DNA of 64,000 nt from Nymphaea colorata (lineage: Eukaryota > Streptophyta > Magnoliopsida > Nymphaeales > Nymphaeaceae). The notes under the pieces are model-generated. The model was not told the DNA's origin, searched no databases, and saw only the letters and a program-made list of their open reading frames with translations. Both the position numbers and the translations under genes were made by a program. Shown in pieces: positions 26,501 through 38,500 of the stretch; the stretch's first letter is position 1, and each line of letters starts with the position of its first letter. The stretch is taken from positions 3,252,001 to 3,316,000 of the forward strand of contig NC_045146.1 of assembly GCF_008831285.2 (NCBI RefSeq), given 5' to 3'.

Positions 26501-29500
26501 GTCAGTGGAAGATGCCAGGAAGGATCCTAAATGGCTACAGGCCATGACAGAGGAGATGGACGCCCTGGAAAAGAACAGTACGTGGGAGGTTGTTGACATC
26601 CCCAAGGGAACTCACTTAGTTGGTTCCAAGTGGGTGTTTAATGTGAAGTACAAACCTGATGGCATAGTAGAACGCTATAAAGCCCGCCTTGTTGCTAAAG
26701 GGTTTAGCCAGAAATATGGGATTGACTATCTTGAGACGTTTGCTCCCGTGGCGAAACTGAAGACCGTAAGGGTCATCCTAGCTCTTGCAGTGCAGAAGAA
26801 GTGGAGCATGGACCAACTTGATGTCAAGAACGCCTTCTTGAATGGTCACCTTGAGGAAGAAGTCTATATGAGCATGCCGCCTGGATATGCTCGGAACAGG
26901 AAGTGTTGCTATCTCAAGAAAGCTTTGTATGGTCTCAAGCAGTCCCCTAGAGCGTGGTTTGAAAGACTAACTAAGGGTTGTAATGAAGACTAATGGGTAT
27001 AAACAGGGAAATGGTGATCACACCCTCTTCATCAAGCAGAGAAATGGTCTGGTGAGCCTTCTACTTGTATATGTTGATGATATGATTGTCACAGGTGACG
27101 ATGAGGGGGAAAAAAGGAAGATGAAAGAAACGTTAGCTGCAGAATTCGATCTCAAAGATCTGGGCAAACTAAGGTATTTCTTGGGAATTGAGATCGCGCG
27201 ATCTGAGACTGGGCTTGTTATCAGCCAAAGAAAATACACTTTGGATCTTCTAAAAGAGACAGGTAAACTGGGATACAGGCCCTTTCTTACCCCAATGGAG
27301 TCTGGCACAAGGATAAGTATCAAATCTGGGACTATCTTGGATGAGGAAGAAAAAGGGAGGTATCAGCGGCTGGTTGGTAAACTTATTTATCTCACTCTTA
27401 CTCGCCCAGATATTACGTATGCTGTGGGTGTGTTAAGTCAGTTTATGCATGCCCCTACTGATTGTCATTGGAAAAGTGCTGAAAGAGTATTGGGGTACTT
27501 AAAGAATGACCCAGGGAAAGGATTGCTCTACACTCGGCAAGATCGACTAAGTATTGAAGGATACTCTGATGCCGACTGGGCATGATGCACAGATACTAGG
27601 AGGTCTACCACAGGATACTGCATCTTTCTTGGAGGTAACCTTGTGGTCTGGAGAAGTAAGCGACAAGAAGTTTGTTCCAGGTCCAGTGCTGAGGCTGAAT
27701 ACAGGGCGGTTGCTATGGGGGTTACAGAGATGCTATGGCTCAAAATTCTTTTAGCAGATATTGGGGTTAAAATGGAAGAGAAGATGAGGATGTATTGTGA
27801 CAACAAGTATGCTATTAACCTGGCAAATAATCCGGTCATGCACGACAGGACTAAACATGTGGAGATCGATCGCCACTTCATACGGGAATGCATAGATTCA
27901 AAGGAGTTGATTCTGCCCTATATGAAGTCTGAAGATCAAGTTGCAGATGTCTTAACTAAGTCTTTATGTACATCTCAGTTTGAGAAAAATGTTAGCAAGC
28001 TTGGCATGTTTGACATGTATGCCAAGCTTGAGGGGGAGTGTTAGAATATATTGTAATGGGGAACCGGGTCCATATCTGGACCCGGTCCTATGGGGCACGG
28101 ATACCGAGGCGGGCACGGTATCCTAGGCGGCACTCTTTCTCTCCCTCCTATATATTCTTCACTTACATGTAATTGTAGAGTTAAGTTAATGTTATTTTCT
28201 CTCTCCTAGGGTTGCGGTTTGCCCCTAGGTCAGAGCTTCCCCGTGGTTTTTCATCTCTTTCTGAGGTTTTCCACGTATACTGTGTGTGTTTTTCTCTACT
28301 CTCTCCTTGTGGTCCATGTTTCTACAGTATCCAAGTTGGGCGTGTTTGATATGTATGCCCAACTTGAGGGGGAGTGTTGACAGATCTTGATGTATGGGTC
28401 CGAGTCTGGACCCGATCCATTGGGTCCTAGTTTGGGCATACTTATACCATTGTAAACCCTAATCTTGTGCGTTAATGAAGTTTCTAAGAGAGAGAGAGAG
28501 TCTGGCGGCTAGTGGGCACCAGACCTCCTTACCCGTGGTTTTTTCCCTCTAGTTGAAGGTTTTCCACGTTACATCTGTGTTCGATCTTTGGTTCTTGTGC
28601 GTCTATTATTTCTACAACAGCAAATAGTTAAAATGATCATGTAACAGGTTTGATATGTTTAACTACTTTCTAGTAATATTCGAACTTTTTTTCTAGGAGG
28701 GTAATGTGATTTTGCTTGATACGTACCAAATCGAAAATTTTCGACGCTCAGTGAGTATGGGTCGATCTACAGGGAATGGGTATAAAGGCTTAATTTGGAC
28801 TCCTCGAAAACTAAGAATAAAACTTTATTGATTAGCGGAATTGAATGTTTGCAAAGATGGAATCAAGTCAGTACATGGACCATTCAATCAAGCTAACTAA
28901 CAAGTAACAAGAGACAATCTCCTAAAGATAAATCTAAGCTAATGCCTACTCTTCAAGATTGGACTCCAAAGCATGGGTTCAACTCACAAACTTGAAGCAC
29001 CAAATCACTGTCTGGCATGAAGAAAAGATAAAACAATTGTTACTTCTAATAAAGTAGATGGACATTTAAAACTACCTAAATGCACACCATTTTACCTTAA
29101 CACTAACTAATGTATAAGAAGACTGCAGAATAATAAATAACAAGACTACATGGCAACTGAAATACACCTAAAAAGACAAACTTATGAAGTGCAACTTTAC
29201 AAATAACAAAAGTGCAAAAGTACTGCTGAAAACAACAAAAGTTTCCCTCCAAATGCAACCTATAGTTTGAGGCAGAATCTGTAATTTGCCTAAAGACAGG
29301 GGATTAGTAGTGTCAAAAATCAGTAAGAAAGATGTTGTTTAGACACTTTCGGAAATCAGTCCCATTTTACGGAACTCAAAAAGCTGTTATACTTCTAAAG
29401 ATATTTGCAATTATCACCAAACAAGAAAACCACAGTTCCGTAATTTCTCTGTAAACCAGAGGAAAAAACAGTCACTAAATCAATAGTGAATGATATTCAA

Positions 29501-32500
29501 TTTTCATAAAAATTGGTCTGTGCAATTCAGACAGATTGACCTAGTTGCAGTTAAACTTGCACTTTGAAATTTCCTTATCTGCCTCATGAAAATTGCCTGT
29601 CATATAGAAGTCTGGTTTAACAGATTTAAGCAAACCACACGTTTAAATCAGAATTGCATATATAAAATGCAACCCTAATCCACAACCAGAACAATGTATT
29701 GAGAATAAAACTAATAACCTAATATCTCTTCTATCTCACTATATTAAAAAAAAGAAAAAAGAACATACACTACATATAAAAAAGAGAACAATCACGGCAT
29801 ATGTTGTATCTCATCTACAAATCCAAGCTGACCCTACCTAATTCATCCTAACAAATGAAGAGATACTGCTATGCGTACTGTATGATATTAGTTGCATGAT
29901 ATGCATGTTGGTACATGAGTTTGTACATGTAAGATGTGAATTGACATGTATGAATGCGTAGCTAATAATGATATGATGGTATGGGTCATGCGTATGGATG
30001 TGAGATGATGTCATATACTATATATATGTAGATGATGCTTGTGTGCCAAACATGATATGCTATGCTATGATACTTATGTATGTACGTGCATATATATGGA
30101 TGAATGTGATATTCTATACTGTAACTATGTTATTCATTCTATATATTAATTAATTATTTAATAGCTGACCTAACGTTAGCGCTAACCCAATCGCTACACA
30201 TAAGGTGACGGCATCTGGGAAATTCTCCTAAATGGCGCCAGCTCTGTGGTTCCTTAAAATTTAGCAAGTTTCCTATTTTATTAGGATGGTTTCCTAGAAT
30301 CTAGGTTTCTAACTTGGATTCAACAAAAGAAAGTTACACTTGCCCAAATCTAACCCTCTGAAATCTGGCAGTAGCTTTTCCAAAACCAGCCACACCATCC
30401 ATAATCAATGGAATTTCCTAAAGCTGAAACCCAAATAGGATTGGCAACTGCCTAAAACTGGCACACTAGTTAGGAAACTTCCTAGCTGATTCATTCCTAA
30501 ACTAACCTTGTTATTTTCACCTAATTCCTTCTGTGCCCCTGCCATTATTGATATCCGTACATGGGAGACACCCATGCAGGCCTGAAAAGATGGTGATTGT
30601 TGATTCACTGGAATCCGGCCAATTTTCAGGCAAACCAATGAAATGCTTATGTATGTAGTACATGAGACACATCTTCTGCAGGATATTTATGCATGAATGA
30701 AACATGCAAAACCTAAAATGCACCAACTGATCAACATGATGAAACAACAGATAGCAGAGGTTACAACAATCAAAATCCATTAACTGCCAACACCTTGTTT
30801 TGTTTCTTGAGAGTACTTGCCTTGCCAACCATCATCCCCATGGCTAATGGATCCACATTCATTGTTGGACTTGATGATGCCAACCGTGGTTTCTTTCTAG
30901 AACTGCATAGAATGGTAACTGTTAGGAGGGAGGAGGAGGCAAGGACAGATCCTACACCATCTGATTTTTTTTATTGGATGCTCCAAGATAAAGGATCCTA
31001 TCTAGCTGGGTTTACATCCAGCTAAATCCAGGGATCTCTTTCCATACATGAAAACACGTATATCTGTATGTGTACGACTGTACGTACATGTCCCTGCTTG
31101 TAGAGGATTCATAGATTTGATTATCCGATATATGTGCCATCGGTTGGCCATTTGGCTGCATGGTTGGACATCAGCTATTTTTCGCAAATCTGTCCAAACT
31201 ATTTTTATAGCCCAACATTATATGCTTTTGAAGGAAATTGCTGCAATTGATATGTAGATTGAATTTTTTTAGAATTATCAAAATTGACGGTCTAGAATGG
31301 TCTTGCCACAAAATCTGGTGTATGCATTGGATTTTTGTGCCTTTTTAGGTGTTTATAGATTTGGATGGTCCAACTATGTTCATCTGGTTAGGTTAGTAAG
31401 CCTTGGACAATATTTTGTGCAATAGCACTTAACCAACCAAATATACTGTATGGTGCAATGTTGTAAAAGGTGTAGTGTAATGTATTGTAAACATAGCATA
31501 GCATATCGTAAAATTAATTTTTAATTTAAAAAATATTTTAAAATCAGAAAAAATAGAAAAGAATCATAAAAGAATCTGAAAAAACTAAAAAAAAAATTAG
31601 AAATCAAGAAAAATGTATTCAAATATAAAAAAGATCATCATATATAAAGAACATTCATGTGTATCAACAACACATTCAAAAATAAGAAACCAGAGATTCA
31701 AAAAAACATAATAAGCATCCATCACAATTTTAAACTTGAAAATTTTATAGAATCTTAAGACTTAGAGTCTTAGGACTGGAGTCTTAGGACTTAGATTACA
31801 TGACAATTTCATAAGTTCAAAACATATAATTATCATCTTTCATGATTCAATGATAATATCTCCCAAATCGATGAATCCTTAGCTACTTTTGATGAAAATG
31901 GGCAAAATCTCTTCCTCCCACGTCTCTTGGAGTCTTTAAACACAAGAATAGAGAGAGTGAGGACTTTAAACTTTAAAACATAAATGAATTTTATGTTTTT
32001 TCAAGTATCGTACGATACAGGCGATACGTTTACGGTACACAAGCGTATTGTGTATCGTAAGCATACCGTATAGGTTTTCTAAACCTATATGATGCACGTA
32101 TTGTATGTTACGAGAGAGAGAGAGAGGCGGCAAAAAGTTATCATGCATTACGTGACCCTAATCTCTATTAAGAGATTAGGGTTAGGGAAAATTACAAGAG
32201 AAGTCCACTAAAAATAACAAAACATTTAAAGAATAACAAAACATTTAAAGAGACCTTCCCTAACTTCCTAATATTTCAGAAAACCCTTTTTCTGTATCTT
32301 TAACACTCCCCCTCAAGCTGGAGCATATATATCAATCATGCTCAGCTTGTTACAACATCTCAGGAAATCGCCTATGGGAAGAGCTTTAGTGAGAATATCT
32401 GCTGCCTGATCTTCTGAGGAGACATGAATAGTGCTAACAATTCCTCCTTGAACTAAGTCCCGAATATAGTGGCAATCCACTTCAATGTGTTTAGTCCGCT

Positions 32501-35500
32501 CATGGAAGACAGGATTGTTAGCGATATATGTAGCTGCCTTGTTGTCACAATACATCTTCATTGGGAGATTCACTGAGACATCCAACTCTACAAGTAGTGA
32601 TCTAACCCACGACATTTCAGCCACAGTTTGAGCCATAGCCCTATATTCCGACTCAGCACTAGAACGAGCCAAAACATTCTGCTTCTTGCTCCTCCAGGAA
32701 ATAAGATTACCGCCCACAAAGACACAAAACCCGGTAGTAGACTTCCTATCATCTACAGATCCAGCATAATCAGCATCACTATACGCCTCGATGTCAACAC
32801 ATTCTCCTTCCTTGAACCATAGCCCCTTTCCCGGGGCTGATTTCAAGTATCTTACAATCATTAGAGCTGCAGTGAACTTTTCGGGGTTTTTCCATGAATT
32901 GGCTCAACTTATTCACAGCAAAGCTAATGTCGGGACGAGTGACAGTCAAATATAACAGTTTCCCTATCAGAGATCTGTAAGATCTAGAGTCAAACGGCTC
33001 TGAGTCATCATCATGTATATGAATGCGAGGATTCATGGGAAGTGTGGCAGGTTTAGCCCCCAATAGTCCCGTTTCCTGTAGAAGATCAAGAGCATATTTC
33101 CTTTGAGACACTACAACTCCTTTATTACTACGAGCCACCTCAATACCAAGAAAATAACGAAGTTGTCCAAGGTCTTTCGTAACAAAGTGTTGTTGTAAAA
33201 ACTCCTTTGTTTGAGCTATCTTTTGATCATTTTCCCCTGTAAGAACAATATCATCCACGTAGACAATTAATATCACAAGTCCTGCTGAGCCTCGCTTGAT
33301 AAACAATGAGTGATCAAGCTGGGATCGGCTAAATCCACACTTAGATAACACTTCAGTAAGCTTTTGGAACCATGCACGGGGACTCTGTTTGAGTCCATAA
33401 ATAGCCTTCTTTAACTTGCATACCTTGGAACACTCCCCTTGTCGCTCAAAACCAGGTGGTTGCTGCATATAAACAATTTCAGAAAGGTCTCCATACAGAA
33501 AGGCATTTTTGACATCCAATTGAAAAAGAGGCCACTCTCGTTGGACAGCAAGAGAGATAATCAAGCGAATAGTGCCCAACCGGGCCACAGGCGAAAAGGT
33601 CTCAAAGAAGTCAACACCATAAGTCTGAGTATAACCCTTTTGTGACAAGACGGGCCTTGAACCTTTCAACTGACCCATCAGAATGATACTTGATGGTGAA
33701 TACCCATCGTGAGCCAACCACATCACAGCGTGTTGGGGGGTCTACCAAATCCCAAGTCTCCCGAGAAAGAAGAGCATCCATTTCCTCCTGCATAGCTTGT
33801 CGCCAACGTGGATCTAACAGGGCGTGATGGTGCGAGGACGGGATAACATGACTAGATAAAGCTTGATCAAACTGTACTAAGTGTGTACTCAGATGAGCAG
33901 TAGAGACAGAATTAGATATAGGATGTAAGGTACACTGTCGCTTGCCCTTGCGAATAGCAATAGGGAGATCTGCTGTAGAATAGTCATCACTTAAACCTGA
34001 GTCAGTCTTATCAGTAGAGCTTACCTCTTGACACGATGCTGGTGGACGGTTGAGAGAGGGACCTAGACGACGAGTGTAAACCAACGGAGGCTCAAGAAAA
34101 CGTTCATGTGACCTAGGTTGAGATGATGGAAATGACTCAAGTGACACTGGTGGAATAGGAAGAGGTATAGGTGCATGCATCTCAGATAAAGAGGGACTTG
34201 ACGGAGGGAAATAAGGACAAGACTCAAAGAAGGTAACATCCGCACTGATAATGTCTTTCTTGGTCACGGATCAAAGCATTTGTATCCCTTTTGATTAGCT
34301 GAATAGCCAATAAAGATACATTTGATGGCTTGGGCAGCAAGTTTGCTTTTGTTCGGGCCTAGGATATGTGCGAAGCAAGTGCATCCAAAAACTTTGGGAG
34401 GTAAATGAAATAATGAACGCCCTGGATATAGAATTTGAATTGAAATACGGTCTTGAATGGAGGAAGAGGGTAATCTATTAATGAGGTAACACGCAGTAAG
34501 GATAGCATCACCCCAAAAATAGGCAGGCATGTGAGAATGTAACATGAGGGTACGAGCTACGTTTAGGAGTTGCCGATGTTTGCGTTCGGCTACACCATTC
34601 TGTTGGGACGTATGTGGACAAGTATATTGAGGTCGAATTCCATGGTCGGCATAAAACTGAAGTAGAATGGAAGACTTGAATTCAAGAGCATTATCAGTGC
34701 GAATATTTTTGACAATGAATCCAAACTGAGTTTTTATTTCCTTGATAAATTTTTGAAGAATACATATGACTTCAGATCTTTCCCTTAACAAGAAAACCCA
34801 ACTGACTCTAGTAAAATCATCAACTAGAACAAGATAATATCGAAAATATGATCGAAAAGGAACCCGACTAGGACCCCATACATCCACATGAATGAGATCA
34901 AAAGGACTCTGACTCGAAGGAAAGCTGCTCCGTGTATGCTTGCCCAACTGGCAGGCATCACATAAGAAGGACTCTGATGCAGGAATGTCTGGAAACATGC
35001 GACGAAGTTTTGGTACGGAAGGATGACCCAATCTGAGATGCCATTGGAAGGGAGAAGGCTTGGAAGGGACTGAAGATGCAGCAACATCAACTGGGATTGA
35101 CAAAAAATAAAGGCCCTCACGCTCATGGCCGCCACCAATCATCTTCTCAGTTGGTAAGTCCTGAAAAGAACAAGAGTCAGATTCAAAAATGACTTTACAT
35201 TGTAAGTCGATAGCTAACTGCTTCACAGATATCAAATTAACAGGAAACTGAGGTGCATATAGCACATGTGTAATAGTGCCTAAATGTGGAAGATAAATAT
35301 CACCGCTACCCAAAACAGGGGACAACTTGCCATCAGCCAGCTTAACATACTGTGGTGTAGAAAATCTGACAAATGATGAAAAATTTTGTGGTTGATTACA
35401 ACAATGTCTAGAAGCGCCCGAGTCTATCATCCATGTCATACCTGGATCAGCAGTAGGAGCACCAATAGAGAATGCTGAATCTACAACAGCAGCATTGGTA

Positions 35501-38500
35501 GATGTAGAGGCAGATGTAGAGCCAGACCTCTGAGCACGAACACGATCATATCCATCCTTACTTAGGTTAAGAGAATATGACATAGATATAGAAGGATCAG
35601 TAGAAGACTCAACCATAGATATTGTTGCCTTTGAATGAGTTGCCTGGGATGAAGAAGGACCTCTGCTTGTGGTGATTCTACCTCCACCACGTCCAGAGGA
35701 AACATTAGACCTGAGGTGAGGATGTTTGTCCCAACAACGGTCCTCTAGATGACCAATTTTGCCACAATAAGAGCACTGAAATCTGCCACGTCCAGCACCA
35801 CGGCCTGTACCACGCCCCCTAGTGCCTCCAAAAGAACTAGGGCCCCGTCCTCCTGATATCACAAGTGCAGAGACTGGTATGTCATGCGTAGTCTGAGAAA
35901 GAGTGGCTGCAAAGCGACTCAGCCTATTATACGTGTCTGCTAAATCTGGAAGTTCACTGCCTGTTAGAATTTGAGACTTTGCCACAGAGTATTCTGAAGA
36001 TAGGCCAGATAAGAACTTTGCCACCATACCAGTCTCAACGTGTGATGCATAACAATGCTGGCAAGGTGGGCGAAGAGCCTTTAACCGTTCATATGCAGCA
36101 GTCAAAGTAGCAAAATATTGAGATAGGTCCTGATCCCCTTGTCGAATGTTGCATAACTCCTCTTCTAGTTGTAGGATCTTGATTACATTAGTGGCATGCG
36201 AGTATGTCTTTCTCAAGAAAGACCACATATCCTTGGCCTTGGTATAATATGCAATAGTTGGGGCTATATGAGACTCCACACTATTCATAATCCAAGACAT
36301 AACAATATAATTATCTTCATCCCACGCAGCATATATTCTTTTTTTCTCAATAGGTTCATCCTCCTCAAGAATATATTTCTTCCTATGACCAGCCACCGAC
36401 ATTATGAATACCCTAGACCATATTTCATAATTTGAGCCATTAACTTTCATCGTGGTTCCATAAGAGAATGAATTCCCAGCCATCTTGTAGTCAGTAGACC
36501 CTTCAGATTTACTGTTTTCAGCCATAGTAAATAGGACGCAAACGTTTAAAGAAAGAGGGCTAGGAAATTACTGTCACTTCAGATCTGGTTCAGCCGATGA
36601 CAAAAACAAGAATGAACTCCCAACGACTGAAGACTGTTGCTCCCAACGACTGAAGACTGCTGCCACTTATAACAGCAGCTAGTTCTCATAAAACTTCCTG
36701 TCCACGTGTCAAAGAAATCCACGCAATCAAACAAAAAACTTGTACTAAGGATCAGCAACAGTTCTCACGCAGCCTTTCTTTACTGAATTTGTATCCACGA
36801 TCTATAGAAAAAATCTGATCATATTCAAAAACCTGAATTTATAAGCAGCACATAGACTCCACAAAGCATCCACAACACCTCACGCAGCTTGACTTTACCG
36901 AAACTGTATTTACGATCATCACAAACAACAGCGTCACACGTCACGCTGCATCCACAATAGTCTCTTCATACGACCAATATGAGGATCTGATCACGCCTTC
37001 CACATAGGCGTGATCAGGTCCTCCTTCTCACGGCACGCCCAACCCCTATTCCCTCACTGTCTCCTTATTGGGTGATAAGAGGGAATAAGGAGTAGCGGTG
37101 ACAAGGGAGAGAACGAAAGAAAAAGAAGGAACGAACTCACTTGGCTGTTCGCTGGAAAGATTGTCGCCGGAGAAGATGGTGATCGCCGGAGAAGGTCACC
37201 GGAAAGCGCACTCTGCCGTCGACGCCCACACCCGCTCTGATACCATGTTACGAGAGAGAGAGAGAGGCGGCAAAAAGTTATCATGCATTACGTGACCCTA
37301 ATCTCTATTAAGAGATTAGGGTTAGGGAAAATTACAAGAGAAGTCCACTAAAAATAACAAAACATTTAAAGAATAACAAAACATTTAAAGAGACCTTCCC
37401 TAACTTCCTAATATTTCAGAAAACCCCTTTTTTGTATCTTTAACATTGTACAATACGGATAACATTGGTATGGTGAAACACACCTTCCATATATCTATGT
37501 GTTTGCGTGCATGTTGTTGAAGGTTAGACATGCCATACACTATTTCTTGCTTATTTTTTCCTAAATTTTACAAAAGGTCCACACACACACAAATATATAT
37601 GCCTATATAGTTAGATATGTAACAACCTGATCCACTCATAGGCTTGGGCCCCTGGTTCAACGGATTCCAACCTGCTCTCTAGTACTAGTTTCAGTTTCTG
37701 CTTGAAAAAGACTAGAAACCAAGACAACCAATTACTTTAATAACTCCCTTTTTAAGCTCTTGAAGAGATCTCACAATCTTCAATACAGGAGTAAACTTTT
37801 TGGGGTGTTACAATCCATCCTTCTGAAGGCACATGCATCCCCGCATATAGGACCCCTGATCCGAGTGTTGAACTGTGCTCTGGTACCACTATAACAACCC
37901 GACCCACTCTTGGGCTCGGGCCATTGGTCCCACGGATTCCAACCCCGCCCCCTAACAGTTTCAGGTTTAGCCCGAAAAAGGCTAGAATCCAGGACAACTA
38001 ACTACTTTAACAATCTCTTTTATAAGCCCTTAAAGATCTCTCACAAATCTTCAATACTGAACTAAACTTTTTAGGTTGTTACAATATACATATGCATGTA
38101 TTTATGTAATGGCTTATAGCCTACCACATAAAAAATAAAAAGCAACTCTTTTTACTTTTGAAAAGCAACTCTTTTTACTTTTGATGTGTAGGGTTATAAG
38201 CTGCCCTGTTAGATTGAATATGCGCTCACTGTGGCTTAGAAACAATTGGTATTATCTCTTAGCTGTTTTCATATTTACTTGTTAGTCACCACTACTCTTT
38301 TTAATAATGGGTACTATGCTTTTATCGAATTGGTCTTTTTCCACAGGAGGTGATGTCTAGCCAGTTGTATACGGAAGTGTTGCTTGTGCCATTGGCTACA
38401 CCTGATTTCAGCATGCCTTACAACGTAATCACTTTGACATGCACTATGCTTGCCTTGTATTTTGGTTCACTATTGAATGTTTTAAGGCGGCGAGTTGGTG

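Larger units (their letters stand above)
22999..28326 (+). mobile_element. Young nested Copia element (Copia-2), 5328 bp
   Basis: A full-length element with 288-bp LTRs (22999-23286, 28039-28326), TSD gtatc, primer site, GC-rich leader, gag-pol and PPT. The LTRs differ at one base only (G at 23276, A at 28316), so insertion was recent. It is inserted in the same orientation into the pol 3' end of Copia-1. The coding frame is broken by a 4-bp duplication and one nonsense codon, so this copy is not autonomous now, although it could be mobilised by proteins from another copy. A relative lies at 62634-64000. Confidence 0.93.
15778..28616 (+). mobile_element. Outer Copia element, chimeric and nested (Copia-1)
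   Basis: Copia-1 is bounded by TSD acagc. Its order is: 5' LTR fragment (15778-15857); pararetroviral DNA (15858-18768); leader and gag (18970-20028); integrase, RT and RNase H (about 20000-22998); nested Copia-2 with its extra gtatc (22999-28331); last pol codons and PPT (28332-28374); 3' LTR (28375-28616). The 3' 162 bp of the 5' LTR and the primer site are missing. The 80 bp shared by both LTRs differ at four positions (5%). It lies in PIG-T intron 3 in the sense orientation. The element is immobile: the 5' LTR is broken, the primer site and protease are missing, and pol is interrupted. Confidence 0.88.
32106..37445 (-). mobile_element. Full-length Copia element (Copia-3), 5340 bp, antisense
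   Basis: The LTRs are 200 bp (32106-32305 and 37246-37445) and differ at two positions (32287/37427 and 32292/37432). TSD is ttgta (32101-32105, 37446-37450). The primer site gctctgatacca is at 37234-37245 and the PPT ctccccctc at 32306-32314 (+ strand view). It is inserted into a hAT miniature element within PIG-T intron 3, opposite to the gene. It is disabled by three frameshifts in pol. The RNase H tail is close to that of the relic at 8879. Confidence 0.93.
31456..37467. mobile_element. Non-autonomous hAT element split by Copia-3, TSD gtatggtg
   Basis: A perfect 8-bp duplication gtatggtg lies at 31448-31455 and 37468-37475. The left end is CAATGTTGTAAAAGGTG and the right end is ATAACATTG. 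Without the Copia insertion it is 667 bp and belongs to the same family as 6292-6994, sharing long stretches (for example aagaacattcatg, tcccaaatcgatgaatcc, ggttttctaaaccta). It is more decayed than, or divergent from, that copy. No transposase. Confidence 0.85.

Noticed and set aside
37618-38083. Cassandra TRIM with 5S rRNA promoter
   Set aside because: No 5S-like A/C-box region is seen inside the repeats, so only a generic TRIM call is made.
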